Program-made: the position numbers and the translations under genes | The notes under the pieces: generated by a model | The model's input: only the letters and a program-made list of their open reading frames with translations | The model's database searches: none | What the model was told of the DNA's origin: nothing | DNA from: Serpula lacrymans var. lacrymans S7.9 | Taxonomy: Eukaryota > Basidiomycota > Agaricomycetes > Boletales > Serpulaceae | Direction: 5' to 3' | Assembly (NCBI RefSeq): GCF_000218685.1 | Contig: NW_006763307.1 | Location: 594,507-658,506, forward strand | Length of the DNA stretch: 64,000 bases | In this document: piece by piece, positions 37,649-48,883 of the stretch | How positions within the stretch are numbered: the first letter of the stretch is position 1 | Layout: each line of letters starts with the position of its first letter

Positions 37649-38387
37649 ATGACACAATTCCCCAATCCTGGCCGTTCAAATGCTTCTGCTGGAAAGGTAT
37701 CCAAACATGCAGGAGATGATGGTCTAAAGGAGGACAGTATAGGTATACACCACCACTGACATACCCACCTGAATTACATTAACTCTTTTGCAGATGTTGT
37801 GTTGATGCTTTTGGAATCACTCACATTGGACGCCGACAATGCCAGGGTCCTACTGAATGCCGTGCTTAATTGCACTACCCAAGTCCTCGCAAATAACAAC
37901 CACAGCAGTGCAGCTGTTGCACACTCCCCATCTCTCACTACAGCTGTAAAAGCTCCAGCATCCACCACTGCTCCCTCCACAGCTCTTCTTCCTACTTCTC
38001 CGGCACCTTCTAGTGTCGGGACCAGCACTGCCCCTCTCAGGATACCACTCACACCCAGACTGTGCCCAATATAGTCGTCAACATGGCAGGTCCCACCTCT
38101 GTCTATGGGGGGGGGGTTACTTTTCACGTACCTGCAGAGGGTTCCGTGGGGCCTTTCTATGTTGTTACAAAGGGGCGCAGGATTGGCATTTTTGCCGAGT
38201 GGTACGTCATTCACACGAAAAATCTTGACTCTCACAAAGCTAATTCATGATTATATCCAGGCTATCTACCTCACCACATGTTACAGGTGTCAGCCGCTCA
38301 ATCTTCACATGTGTCCTCTCCCTCAAGGCCGGGATTCAAAGCATGTGCAATGCAATTGATGCTGGCCAGGTAAAGGTGTTAGTGTGA
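37649..38387 (+). CDS. RNase H1 N-terminal (viroplasmin-like) domain protein
   Basis: Four exons joined in frame. Start MTQFPNPGRSNASAGK at 37649. Introns are 37743-37793, a 46-nt intron that joins APS to TVPNIVVNMAG near 38016-38062, and one after IFAEW near 38200-38258. Stop 38385-38387. The first half is Ser/Thr/Ala-rich. The domain reads GPFYVVTKGRRIGIFAEW then SPHVTGVSRSIFTCVLSLKA, matching the FYxVxxGxxxGIxxxW...V.GVSxxxF.xF pattern of the RNase H1 N-domain that binds dsRNA/RNA-DNA hybrids. No RNase H catalytic domain follows. Such short proteins are common in mushroom genomes. Confidence 0.7.
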
Positions 38388-38716
38388 AGTATATGATCTC
38401 ACTCATTGTCGCAGACTTTTTTGTTTTTTTCGTAACTTGTTCTTGTAATGACAATATTCTCGCTGCTCTCGTGTTCCCGCAATATACCGTACTCGACCGA
38501 CCATTTGCTGTCACAAATATTGAATATCCCTTTTAAATTCATCTAATCATCGATCGGACAGTAATTTCAGCCACGATCACGCTTGAATTGGATCTTGGCG
38601 CGCCGCTACGGCTATTTACACATGTTTGAGCTTACTGTACAGTTTCAATCAGCCACATTGCCCAGAATCCTAACAATATACTCGGTTTGCCCAACGCTTC
38701 AAGAACTTCTTTTAAA

Positions 38717-39650
38717 ATGTCGTCCGATCTCCAGTGGCTCCTTCTCCGCGTGCGTGGTGTATAAGATACAACCATTTGAAAATTTTTGACAAAATTCTTC
38801 CAACTATTGCAGAACCACAACTCCTTCATTGTGAAGCGTGTTCCGGAAGGTCCTGTCTTTTCAACAGAACCTGTAAGTTATATCCTGATTCCAGGGCTCA
38901 GTACTCTGACTCTTTGTAGGGCAACCTGCGCAATCTCCACTCCTACAAGTACTCCGGCTTAGCCAACGAAAAGGTCTGAATACCCATGTTCGTTCTCCGG
39001 GAGAACGAACCGTTAACAGTATGATATTTAGACTATCGACATCCGGGATTCAAGTTCAGGTATTCAAATCACCACACGCAAGAAGAAAGCCTCAACGCAC
39101 AGCGTCCACTCGGCACGGTCTACCCTGACAGTTCGCAACCGATCGGGTGGCCGTCGCTCTCTTGGTGTCGCTGCTAGTTTAGCCAAGAAGGGATACCGCG
39201 CTGACCTTCGTGCTGTGAGTGTGAAACTATGTTCAAATTTCCGTCGATACAATTCTCTCTTCCTTTTCCTTATTACTTGTTTTGGACAACTATGATAGAT
39301 CGACAACGCACTCTCGTTAGAACCCGCTGGAAACCACCGTAAGGTGTATGAAAGTTGGGCGTGGACATGTTTGCAATATTAAGAATCGTCTGGTCGATAC
39401 CAGTGACCCCGCTCATAACCCATAGCGGAAGAACTTCAGATTCTTAGGCGATGACATATCTTCATATATTTTGCTATATTTCTTCGCGCTTGCGTATTGG
39501 CTTCAGGCATTTCTAAACTGCTTACTGACATAACTGTATTCGCATCGGTAGGCCGCTCTCGGTCGTGTCTCTGCCATCATTGCCACTCAGAAGGAGAAAA
39601 AACCTACGCCACCAAAGAAGGTTCGGGGGAAGAAGGCGCTCGAAGCATGA
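38717..39650 (+). CDS. RPL28: 60S ribosomal protein L28 (eL28)
   Basis: Start MSSDLQWLLLR at 38717. After an intron NNSFIVKRVPEGPVFSTEP, then GNLRNLHSYKYSGLANEK, then TIDIRDSSSGIQITTRKKKA and GGRRSLGVAASLAKKGYRAD. The last exon, from 39552, gives AALGRVSAIIATQKEKKPTP and ends KKVRGKKALEA, stop 39648-39650. Length and motif order fit eL28. Introns 1-3 are about 60-70 nt, but the last one (39215-39551) is 337 nt and holds a foldable element. Note that Saccharomyces RPL28 is a different protein (uL15); here the mammalian/universal name eL28 is meant. Confidence 0.93.
39381..39445 (+). ncRNA. Candidate intronic structured RNA in RPL28 (snoRNA-like)
   Basis: Inside the 337-nt last intron. AAGAATC (39381-39387) pairs with GATTCTT (39439-39445), enclosing two perfect 5-bp hairpins: CTGGT/ACCAG (39390-39403) and CCGCT/AGCGG (39409-39428). 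Ribosomal-protein introns often host snoRNAs. A C-box-like GCGATGA at 39448-39454 and a CTGA word near 39525 lie just downstream. No guide match could be tested. Confidence 0.3.
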
Positions 39651-39868
39651 TTCTGATTCCGTTCTATCCACCTTTATACGCTATGTTTACACATGACAAA
39701 ACGAGAAATCTATGCCCATTAGGCTCATACTTTCAGACAATGGGAGCAGAATGCAATACAAATACAGCGTTGCACATTGTACAGTCAAGATGCGGAGATA
39801 ATACACAGATTCTCAGAAAGATAAGGCTACTTGTTTCCCTTCATCACCACTCAACCTGTTTCATGTAT

Positions 39869-40345
39869 TCAAATGGCAAAGGCTTTTCCCGAGGGCTGTG
39901 CAATCCGCCCTCCCGCGCCAAACGAATTCTTTGGGCCACTGTTTAAGTCTCTCGTAGGCCTAGTGCCTTCGATTTTCCGATAGATGCTCTCCTTCAGCCT
40001 GTTATCGTTGTCGTGATTCCCATGGCCATGTTTCTTCTCCTTCTTTGGCGCTTCTTCCTCTATATGGGGAGGTGCTTGTGCATGCTCCTCACCAGGAGGG
40101 GCCGGACGAGGGTAATCTGGATTTTCCTTTTGGCTAGTATTATCAGTTGGAGATGATCTGGTCCAAACATAGTAAGCATTCTGATCAACAGGACTTTTCT
40201 TTACATACGAGGTTGCATGTGATCTGGGTTTTGAAGAGACTGAAAGGCGACGACCACCGACTTTCACTACAACTTTGCTCAGGACGGTATACTGGACAAA
40301 GCAGAGGAACTCACTAGCGGGAGCATGCTGGGCCAAGTCTGTCAT
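39869..40345 (-). CDS. Hypothetical small basic protein
   Basis: Single frame from MTDLAQHAPASEFLCFVQYT (Met at 40345; the frame is open to 40366, but an intron-acceptor-like TTGCAG sits just upstream, suggesting a 5' UTR intron). The first 60 residues look folded (VQYTVLSKVVVKVGGRRLSV, QNAYYVWTRSS). The rest is Pro/Glu/Lys/His-rich and disordered (PHIEEEAPKKEKKHGHGNHD). No family recognised. Its 3' end converges with RPL28. Confidence 0.5.
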   Translation of the reverse strand: MTDLAQHAPASEFLCFVQYTVLSKVVVKVGGRRLSVSSKPRSHATSYVKKSPVDQNAYYVWTRSSPTDNTSQKENPDYPRPAPPGEEHAQAPPHIEEEAPKKEKKHGHGNHDNDNRLKESIYRKIEGTRPTRDLNSGPKNSFGAGGRIAQPSGKAFAI

Positions 40346-40618
40346 GATTCTGCAAGCAATGGGCAAGTAAGATAAGTGATTGAATTCTGTTGGGGGATAT
40401 GAACAATGAGAAGAGCGCAGTTAGGGTCTGCATCACGGTCTTATAACTATGATGTTATGCACGTGAGCGGTCGTGATTTAAAGGTCGTCTGACCTGGCGG
40501 ACCTCAGTCACCTTGGTTTGTTTCGAACATTGTCATCATCATAAACGCGTCTTTCTTTTCAAAAAGTACAGTGGCTTGCGATACGATCTCTTTGTCAGTA
40601 TAGTTATATGAGGTTGCT

Positions 40619-42200
40619 ATGTGCCAAAGTCAAGTAACACGTCCTGCTTCTCCCGTGAAAGGCGTTTTGGATAATAGCAGCGCCAGTAACGTCGACAACA
40701 AAGGTGAATCTGTGAAGAACTCGAAATATAAATCCTCCAAGCTCTCTGATGTGAAAGCTCGGAAAAGAAAGAGAAAGGGCGATAGTACTAGTATATTGGG
40801 TGGAAATGTTCTATTACACATTACATGGATAGATTTGTTGGGCATGACAGAGTATGAATCATTGGAGCAAAGGTCTGTCCTGTGGTTTCCACAAATATTT
40901 CCAAGGAATAACAAGTTCGCTTATACAGGCTGCACGACGAAATCGTTGCATTTACGAAATATGTCCAACCTATCCCAGGTATATGAGCTTGTATGCAAAA
41001 TACTTCGACAACACTTCGGGAAATTCAACATCTGAATCCCCTTTTGTTATAGTGTGCATTCTCACATTGATGTAGTGACATCGATATTACTGTGCATACA
41101 AAGGTAGAGTCGGCGAACTTGAAGAAATGCCTATTTGATCTGTCACGGCGTGTCAGGCATCGTGCTAAAGTACCTATCTTTTCATTCCAGACGACACTGG
41201 CATTTGGTACGTGAACGGAAATTCATTAAAGATATTTCCTAATCCTTATCCATGTTTCATCCCCCCCTAGCGTCACTATACTTTGATATCAGTCTCAATA
41301 ACAGTGGTCATTGTGCAGTCCCTGTTGTTAAAAGATATATGGACAGCATGCCAGCCCTAAAGCCCCTTACGCTTGTTGTTAAATGTTTCTTGCGACAGCA
41401 CAAACTCAACGATGCTTCACTAGGCGGTCTCAGTAGCTATGCTATCTTTTGCATGATTATCAGTATGCTTCAAGTATGTTCTCCAGATATTTCATAAGAC
41501 GAGCACTTACACCAACTGGAAAGCTTAACCCCTTTGTTAGACCTTGGGCTATGATAACTGCTCCCATGCAATCAGAATTTATTTTCTTATTATGGAACTT
41601 CGTTTCCTTATTCTACTTCTTATATCTCTCTCTATCTCACAATGCAAGTTAATACCCAAGGAGAAGTCGGAACCTGGGATCAGTATACGATGTCCTTTGA
41701 GTCCTGGTAAGTACTCGAGAGTAAAATTTTACAACGGTATTATATTACACGAGCTATACAGATCTTGACATTACCAAGTCATTGTGCAAATTGGACCAAA
41801 TCACAGGTGTATTTCGAGAAGGATATACTGCATTGAAGAACATACCATTCTCTATGCACTGTTCCAATTATTTGGGTGTCATCCTCGGCGTTACTCAGGA
41901 GGTAAGCAGCTCTGCCATCGCAATGTATCTGGAGATCAAAGCGATAAAATCACCCAAAGGGAGCATATCCAGAATAATGTCAACTCGGGGATCCTGTCAT
42001 CTAGTATTCAAGCGTTTCGTGCACAGAAAACATGTGCCCCTCCTGAGCGGTCTCGCACACGACCTCGCATCCATCAAGGTCTTCCAAAGGATCCGAGGCC
42101 CCTGGTGTCCTATGAATCTTTGTATCCCGAACGCGCGAGTCATCTTATGGAGAACCTGCATCAAAGCGGCAATGTTTGTGATAGCTGCTGCCTTATGATT
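40619..42200 (+). pseudogene. TRF4-like nucleotidyltransferase, degenerate tandem copy A
   Basis: The upstream copy of a tandem pair. It keeps the start and basic N-terminus (SNVDNKGESV, KARKRKRKGDS), EYESLEQR, YELVCKILRQHFGKFNI, SDIDITVHTKVESANLKKCL, VPVVKRYMDSMPALKPLTLV, FLRQ, LGGLSSYAIFCMIISMLQ and RIDQ-like C-terminal parts. It has lost the exon part corresponding to HLCGSVAQELPLLD of copy B, that is the glycine-serine nucleotide-binding motif; a stop follows FGKFNI instead. Another frame break near 41650 replaces QRSLMPKEN-type sequence. It is therefore read as a pseudogene, unless unannotated splicing rescues it. Confidence 0.65.
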
Positions 42201-42477
42201 GAGTGCTATCCGTCTCTTTTTATGTAGTGTACGCTGGGTATATATAAACCCCTAGTACAATATGGTACCTTTCTTTGTTGCACTACTAGTAGGGTATGCA
42301 TCTCTCCAACTCATCACTGTAAAGCGAAGTGAGAGACGATCCCTCACGTAAGCGGTCGTAATTTAAAGGCTTCTCAGTCAAGCTCGCTTGTTTCGAGTAC
42401 GCGTCTTGTCAAGCAGTACACCAGCTTTCTAAAATATTGACAGCGTCTCCTTGCTAGTAAAGTTGTACGAGGTTACT

Positions 42478-44173
42478 ATGGGTCGAGGTCAAGTAACGCG
42501 TCTTGCTTCTCCACCAGCGAAAGATGTATCTGGCAACAGCAGCGCCAGTGATGTTGACAAGAAAGCTGAAACTGTGAAACGATCTGTTGCTGTAAAAAGT
42601 CGGAAAAGAAAGAGAGACCGTGACGATATTTTATGCACCGTGACTCCATGGATGAATTCGTTGGACGTGACGGAGTACAAGTCTTTGGAGCAGAGGTTTG
42701 TCCTACGGCTATCATGATGTTCTCGAGCTTGACAGATTCACTTTTGTAGGCTGCATCACGAAATCCTTGCATTTTTGAAATATGTCAATCCTATCCCTGA
42801 AGAAAAAGCTGCTCGCCAACAGGTTTATGAGCTTGTATGCAAAGTACTAAACCAGCGCTTCCAGGAATGTCAAATCCATTTGTGCGGTAGCGTTGCACAG
42901 GAGCTGCCTCTGCTTGACAGGTTTGTTGCATTCAAAGCCCCGCCCCCTCCTCGTAGAATCTCATCTTGGTACAGTGACATTGATATAACTCTCAATACAG
43001 ACCCAGCGGATTGGAAGAAATGCACATCTGATCTGTCACAGAGGGTCAAAGACGTGGGCATGGCTGAAAATGTATTTGTCAAGCGTCGTTCTAGGATACC
43101 ACGCATTTCATTTCAGACGACGCCAGCATCTGGTCCGTAATATTCATATTCATTATTGTCTATTGCAAGCTTCTGATCGCTGTTCGCCTTCTATCTTTAT
43201 AGCTTCACTAAGAATCGATATACGCTTCAACAACAACAATCACCGAGCGGTCCCTGTTGTCAAAAGATATCCGGACAGCATGCCAGCTTTGAAACCACTC
43301 ACACTTGTCATTAGATGCTTCTTGCGACAACGCACACTTGGTTCAGTAGGTGGGCTTCACAGTTATGTTATCTTTTGGATGGTTGTTAGTATGCTGCACG
43401 TATGTCCTCCAGATATCTTCTAAGACGGACACTTTTTTATTTTATTTTATTTTATTTTATTTTATCGACTGAAAGCTTAACCCCTTTGGTAGATCATGGG
43501 GCATCACGAACGCCCCCATGTCAACAGAATCTTTAGGCATTCTCCTTGCGGATTTTTTTTCTTACTATGGGACACTGTTCCCTTACGATACTTCTTACAT
43601 CTCTATCATACAACGCAGTTTAATGCCTAAGGAGAATTCAGACAGCGGACTTGTTCTATATTGTCCCTTGAATCCCGGTACGTGTCCAGGAATATCCTGT
43701 CTTTATCTTACCTTAATGTCATGCGCATGAACTTTTCAGATTCGGACATTAACAAGTCATTTAACAAGTCGTCGAATAAGTTGGATCGAATTAAGGCTGC
43801 ATTCCGACAAGGATATACCATTTTGAAGGATTCCACGCAACAATGCAGTGATTTGGGTGCCATCCTAGGTCTTATTCAAGAAGTGAGCGACACTGCCTAT
43901 TTCTTCTTCCAGGAAATATGTTCTCAACGCGTTACATAGATGATCACCCAAAGAGAACATGTCCAACATACCGTAAATAATGGGAACCTGTCAGCAACGA
44001 TTCAAGCATCGAATGCACTGGCACAAAAACCTTTCGACACCCCTGAGCGGTATCGTAAACGTCGTCATCCCCGTCAGAATCTGAAGAGCGCAAGGCGTCT
44101 TGTGCCCCACGAATCCTCGTACTCGGATTGCGAGGTTAACGAAGAACCTATGTCTAAGCGACAACGTTTGTGA
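42478..44173 (+). CDS. Non-canonical poly(A) polymerase, TRF4/5-like (copy B)
   Basis: A DNA polymerase beta-type nucleotidyltransferase of the TRF4/PAPD5 group, which adds short A tails in nuclear RNA surveillance. ATG at 42478. The N-terminus is basic with VAVKSRKRKRDRDD. After intron 1, LEQR-LHHEILAFLKYVNP. The nucleotide-binding motif GSVAQELPLLD joins over a 54-nt intron to SDIDITLNTD (two catalytic Asp); the third is in SLRIDIRFN. Then VPVVKRYPDSMPALKPLTLV, CFLRQR, and the PAP-associated part FFSYYGTLFPYDTS. The C-terminus is basic (RKRRHPRQNLKSARRLV) and ends SKRQRL. Introns lie near 42695-42748, 42921-42974, 43134-43201, around 43400-43490 and near 43679-43740. Shorter than yeast TRF4 and lacking a clear zinc knuckle. 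Confidence 0.75.
43434..43464. repeat. (TTTTA)n microsatellite
   Basis: About five uninterrupted ATTTT units in an intron of TRF4-like copy B. Such tracts are slippage-prone; copy A has no counterpart. Confidence 0.9.
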
Positions 44174-44334
44174 TAGTTGTTGCTTTATATACGCATTATC
44201 CGATCGCCAATTTATCCGAGCGAAAGAGTACAATATTGGTACTTTTGTTGCGCCAGATATATATGCATGTGTCCATAACATGTAGACAGCATAGGCAGTA
44301 CAAGACATAATAAAGCTATGCTAGGACGAGTTGC

Positions 44335-45160
44335 TTACTCTTCCTCCTCCTCGTCACCACCTTCCTCCTTCTTAGCAGCGGCGGCAGCACGCTTGCGCTT
44401 GACGCGACCAGGACGTCCTCCACCATAAGGTGAAGTGAGTGCGAAGTCGATGTGTTTTTGGGAATCGAGACGAACGGTGAATGAAGGAATGTCAACGATT
44501 TGCTTGCCAACACTACATATCCTAGTTAGTCAAGTTCCTGATAATATTGTTTTATGCATACCGAATGTGGCGCTGTCGGATCAAGACACGGGCGTGGTGG
44601 ATAGACTTGGCCAAACCAGTCTTGAACACTTGAGTCTGCAATCGACGCTCCAAGAAATCCTCGACTTTCAGTGCCAACACGTAATCGAGACGCATACGCG
44701 ACTCATCAAGCACACCGATACGAACGAGACGACGGATAAGAGCGTTACCCTCGAACAGACGTTTAGGATCTTTGTCGTCGAGTTTCAGAAGCTCACGAGC
44801 AGCACGACGAATTTTGGAGAGGACAAGACCGATACGCCAGATTTCGCGCTTGTTGCGCAGACCGTACTCGCCGGCGAGCTATAGCATCTGGATTTGAGCT
44901 GCGTTTAATAAGCAAGATACCATGTATCGCACCTTAAGCTCAGCATCGAGGCGAGCAGAGCCGAAAGGTCGACGAGGGACCTTGTAACTGTTAAGTTAAC
45001 ATGATGGGGCACGGCTTTTGATTAGCTCTGTGCATTCCCTCCACAAAAGTGGATCTTGAAGATAGAAAAGTGCTCACGTCTTGCTATGATTTCGCGGGGC
45101 CCTGCACAAAACACGTTAATACCTTTGTATACGGTGACAGCGACGACATTACCTAGGCAT
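44335..45160 (-). CDS. RPS9: 40S ribosomal protein S9 (uS4)
   Basis: ATG at 45160-45158. The first exon is only MPR (ATGCCTAG); the second gives APRNHSKT; then [118 protein letters not shown] and the basic-acidic tail ending EEGGDEEEE, stop 44337-44335. This matches uS4 over its whole length, including the S4 RNA-binding fold. It faces RPL21 head to head and converges with the TRF4-like gene. Confidence 0.96.
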
Positions 45161-45388
45161 ATTTCTTGAGGATGGCGGCTTGACGAGGGACAACAGATAA
45201 CCACCCAAATGGAAAGTTTTGCGGTTGCGCCACAACTGTAAAGTACCACACCCAGCCACTCGGCAGTATCCGGCTCTATCAACTTTTCCGTACTACTCCA
45301 GACCGTCAACGACACCGACGCCGACGACTGTAAGGGCTCTTTATCATTACTTGCATTTATCTGTTGAACATACTTTGCAGTCCTCAAG
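45161..45388. promoter_or_regulatory. Shared RPS9/RPL21 divergent promoter
   Basis: Only 228 bp separate the two ATGs. On the RPL21 side a 5' UTR intron is likely (donor GTAAGGGC near 45329, acceptor TTTGCAG ending at 45380), leaving about 150 bp for both promoters. No TATA box is seen. One compact promoter for a 40S and a 60S protein gene would give balanced expression. Confidence 0.6.
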
Positions 45389-46048
45389 ATGCCTCACTCA
45401 TTCGGTTACAGAGCGCGTACGCGCCATATGTTCAAGCGGGGCTTCAAGGGTGCGGTCACACTATGGAGTTTATCGAGACATGTATTAACATGAGTGATAG
45501 AGCATGGCCCCGTCAAATTGTCGACCTTCCTCATCAACTACCGCGTAGGAGACATCGTCGACATCAAAGCTAATGCCGCACAACAAAAGGGTATGCCCCA
45601 CAAATACTACCATGGGTGCGTGATCTACTTTCCAAACAGTCATTGATCAAAGTGATTTAAAATGGGATAATCTAGACGAACTGGTATTGTCTACAACGTT
45701 ACTCCCCACGCTGTCGGTGTCATCGTCTACAAAGTCGTTGGCGGCCGCTACATCGAGAAGCGTGTCAACCTCCGTGTCGAGCACATCAGGCACTCGGGCT
45801 GTCGTCAGGAATTCTTGGACAGAGTACAACGGAACCACGCTGCACATGCCGCCGCAAAGGAGAAGGGCGGTGAGTTCTACTCAGACATTTGAACTTCTGA
45901 ATGTTTATTGACTTATGATATTGTCACGCAATTAGAGCGGGTGTCGTTGAAGCGTGTTCACGCTCTGCCACGGGAGGCCCACACTGTCTCTTCCGCCCAA
46001 AATGCTCCCCAGACGATTGTACCTGTGCCATACGAGACTACCATTTAA
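45389..46048 (+). CDS. RPL21: 60S ribosomal protein L21 (eL21)
   Basis: Start MPHSFGYRARTRHMFKRGFK at 45389. Introns follow the first exon (near 45449-45500), after KYYHG (near 45616-45675), and after AKEKG (near 45868-45935). The joined protein has EHGPVKLSTFLINYRVGDIV, KANAAQQKGMPHKYYHGRTG, VYNVTPHAVGVIVYKVVGGR, YIEKRVNLRVEHIRHSGCRQ and the end PQTIVPVPYETTI, stop 46046-46048. About 160 residues, the normal eL21 length. Confidence 0.96.
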
Positions 46049-46485
46049 TGGCATACTCTACTTATTTCTCTGCTCGTTTTCATGAGGTTCAATTGTATGT
46101 CCGCATCATCTACTACCATTATGTGCCTATGCAATCAACAAGCACACCATGAACCGCCTGAAATGAGAACGTGAGACACCCTGATACACTAGTTCACTTG
46201 AGATTACTACAAACTGATTGGACCCACTTTAACGTAAGGAAGTCTGGTCAAACTACGGCACGCGAGTTAAAGATCCGTCATGTCGACATCGCATGATCTC
46301 TTCAGATGTACGACAAAGTGCAGTACTTGCATCCTTGCTTCTGTCCTTCACGTGTGCGACCCAGGATTCTCATTAATATGCTTTGTATGGCGCTACATTC
46401 CGCAGCAGTTCTCCATTTCCAGGCTTTCGACGCTCATGATCCCTGGGCGTTCTTTGGCTCAGTGAAATAACTAACGATATCCACA
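46049..46485. other. Intergenic, nothing recognised
   Basis: Holds the RPL21 terminator and the MYND gene promoter. Frames here lack motifs. Confidence 0.4.
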
Positions 46486-48448
46486 ATGCCAGCTCAAGGA
46501 CCTTCTGATCATACCTCATATTGGGCAAAAGAGTTCAATATCACGGACATCAGTAAAAATCGCTCCCGATGGAACAAAGACTGGGAAAAGGTGATCAGTG
46601 CTCATGAACAGAAGCCGAGTGAGGTCTACAAAGCAATGTTGGCCTCTGGGCGGGAGCGTGGGGTATCAGCGTTGAACGAAGCGCAGTTCAAGTCTGTGCA
46701 AGTTGGATTTGTGGGCATACAAGAACGAGTGTTGGTATGTCTAGGCAGAACGACGCAAGATAAAGGCGGCCTCGATCCAATATGGGTGTTTCTAGATGAC
46801 TCTGAGCGCAAAAAACACTTGATGTTGGGATTGGAGAAGGCTTGTGAAGAGTCTTTCTGGGGACAGGATGCTCGTGCCATGTGTCCAGAGATCAGTGTTA
46901 GGCGCTTGGGGAAAGATATGGGAAGGCCTTTCACCGACCTGGTGAAGCGCTTCTTGGAGGCAAAGAAAACCATTGACAAGGACAGAGTCCCATTTTACCT
47001 TCCTAGCCCCTGGTGGGATCGGGCTCTCGAAGAAGCTCCTAAACCTCTATCGAAGAGAAACAGGTTCATGTACAACTTCCTCACACTCACCAGAAATGAG
47101 TTTATTTGTGAGTGATGAATCTTTGGAGGCGCATATATTCGAGGTGCTTTATAAGTATGCGAGACAGCTCATGGAACGCGTTTTCAGGTATTTTCTTGAC
47201 ACGTGCTATGCAATCAATTGCACGGGATGTAGTTTTGGGGAGCAAAGGAATGGACAAAGTTATAGATTTCATGCGCGATACGCCCTATCAGGTCGCCTTG
47301 AGCTCTGCCAGGGCCCTGTCGAGCATGCGCGAGAAACCGCCAATGCGTTGCCAGACCTGTTCACGCAGTTCCGATGGCGATTTCGGAGGGAAGACACATT
47401 TTATGGTTTGCAGCACGTGCAAATCAAAATTGGATTTCAGTGTACACTATTGTTCGCAGTGAGTATCCAATCGTCGTTGTTGATAATATTTTTACCCATT
47501 CTGAAATGAAACCCCATAAGAAAATGCCAAAAGGTAGACTGGCCTGACCACAAGCCGAATTGTGGCAAGAAAAAAGTCATAAAAGTACATGAAGGGACTT
47601 CAGCTGATGACAACTTGCGGGACTGTTCCCCAGAGGTAGCAGCGCTCTTGAAAGATGTTCCTATTGATCCAAGTGGCACGTTCAACATCTCATCCATCGG
47701 TTCTGGCGAGCCTCGATATCAACGCTCTTCTGCTTTGCAATATCAAGTGTCGCTAATCGACGCGGACAAGGAGGTAGAGTACGTACTGTTCACTCCATCT
47801 GGATTCCCAATACGCTTCTTCATTAACAACCGCGATGACTATGAAACATGGACGAGGATCAATTTTCGCATTGTACGCAAGATGGCGATGTCGAGTGCTC
47901 GTCAGGATGGTCTCGCACCAATGGCTGAGCACTTGATTAAACATGCGGAAAATTTACCTGGACTGAGTCGGGACATTATCATGAGGCAATTATGCGCAGA
48001 GTACGGCGCGGAGACGGAAACCAAAGTGTCTAAGCTTGAGAAGCAGAGCGCTCTGACAGGACACGGTCTCACTCTCGTAGAATCTATGAGCAGGCTATCG
48101 ACCAAAGTGGGTCCGCGATTAGCAGAAAAGAGGTCAAAGAACGTACGTGTTCAATCGTATTTAATACCAATCCCACCAGCTCAAGTAACGACCACAGAAA
48201 TAAGAATAAAAGCTATCGTTTATCCATCTCAGCATGTATTAGAAGTGCTGATTCGAAGCCTTCTTATACTTATCGCGCTGGTCCCACTTGTCAGCTATCT
48301 TGCCAGCAAATTCGACTCCTCCAATGTTATCTTATTATTTTGCTATCTGTATTTATCTCGATTAGCCACTGCATTTCCTCAGTTGTACTGTCACTTTTGT
48401 ATCAAATCGGACTTGCTATCCACGTATGCTGCAAAAAAATACGAATAA
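46486..48448 (+). CDS. MYND zinc-finger protein
   Basis: Start MPAQGPSDHTSYWAKEFNIT at 46486. The first exon runs to NEFI, then intron 1 (donor near 47107, acceptor near 47188) joins CIFLTRAMQSIARDVVLGSK. The finger has CQTCSR, CSTCKSKLDFSVHYCS, and across intron 2 QKCQKVDWPDHKPNC, so all seven Cys plus His of a MYND domain are present. MYND fingers bind proline-rich partners. The C-terminal part (LQYQVSLIDADKEVEYVLFT, LSKLEKQ-like coil) is unassigned. The frame continues to 48448 through a hydrophobic stretch (LIRSLLILIALVPLVSYLAS), but a splice near 48142 could give a different end, so the 3' limit is uncertain. Confidence 0.7.
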
Positions 48449-48883
48449 TCGCGAACTCATACAATACAGTCGACTAGACTGTCAAGTACGAACGCGTTGA
48501 CATATGAGAGGCATATGATTTGCGTCTAGTCATTCGTCCATACAAACGAAGGCATATTATGGCGTTGAAGTATCATTGAAGAACATAACTCTAAGGCGAC
48601 CGGTGACAGATTTCATGACGTTAATCTCATATCCGAAGAGACTTTTGGATTAATGAAGCAATTAAGACAAATTGTATTCGTGCAGACATTGCATCTACTG
48701 CTCATTTATGGTCAGTACTCCGGGATTTGTGAATTGAAAAAGGGATTATGCATACAAAGTAAAGCCAAACATGAAGATCCTTTCCTTTTTCTTATGAAGT
48801 GTAAAGTTCCTCTTTTGTTACTATGCCTAGTTATCGAGGGTGAAATTTTAGGAAAAAAATAAGACCAAGTAAAAGCAGCACTA

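Noticed and set aside
38107..38116. Frameshift at the run of ten G in the RNase H1 N-domain gene
   Set aside because: The frame is continuous across the G run, and a 46-nt GT-AG intron upstream explains the change of frame, so no error needs to be assumed.
39305..39345. Extra RPL28 exon (IDNALSLEPAGN-like) in the last intron
   Set aside because: eL28 proteins have no such insert, and direct joining of 39214 to 39552 gives the normal sequence.
39381..39445. tRNA gene in the RPL28 intron (7-bp closing stem and a CTCATAA word)
   Set aside because: Only ten bases remain where a T-arm of 17 bases is needed, the D-arm lacks the conserved GG, and the second hairpin has a 10-nt loop. Kept only as a candidate structured RNA.
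48653..48862. 69-codon plus-strand frame before COX6
   Set aside because: AT-rich, motif-free and antisense to the COX6 3' flank.
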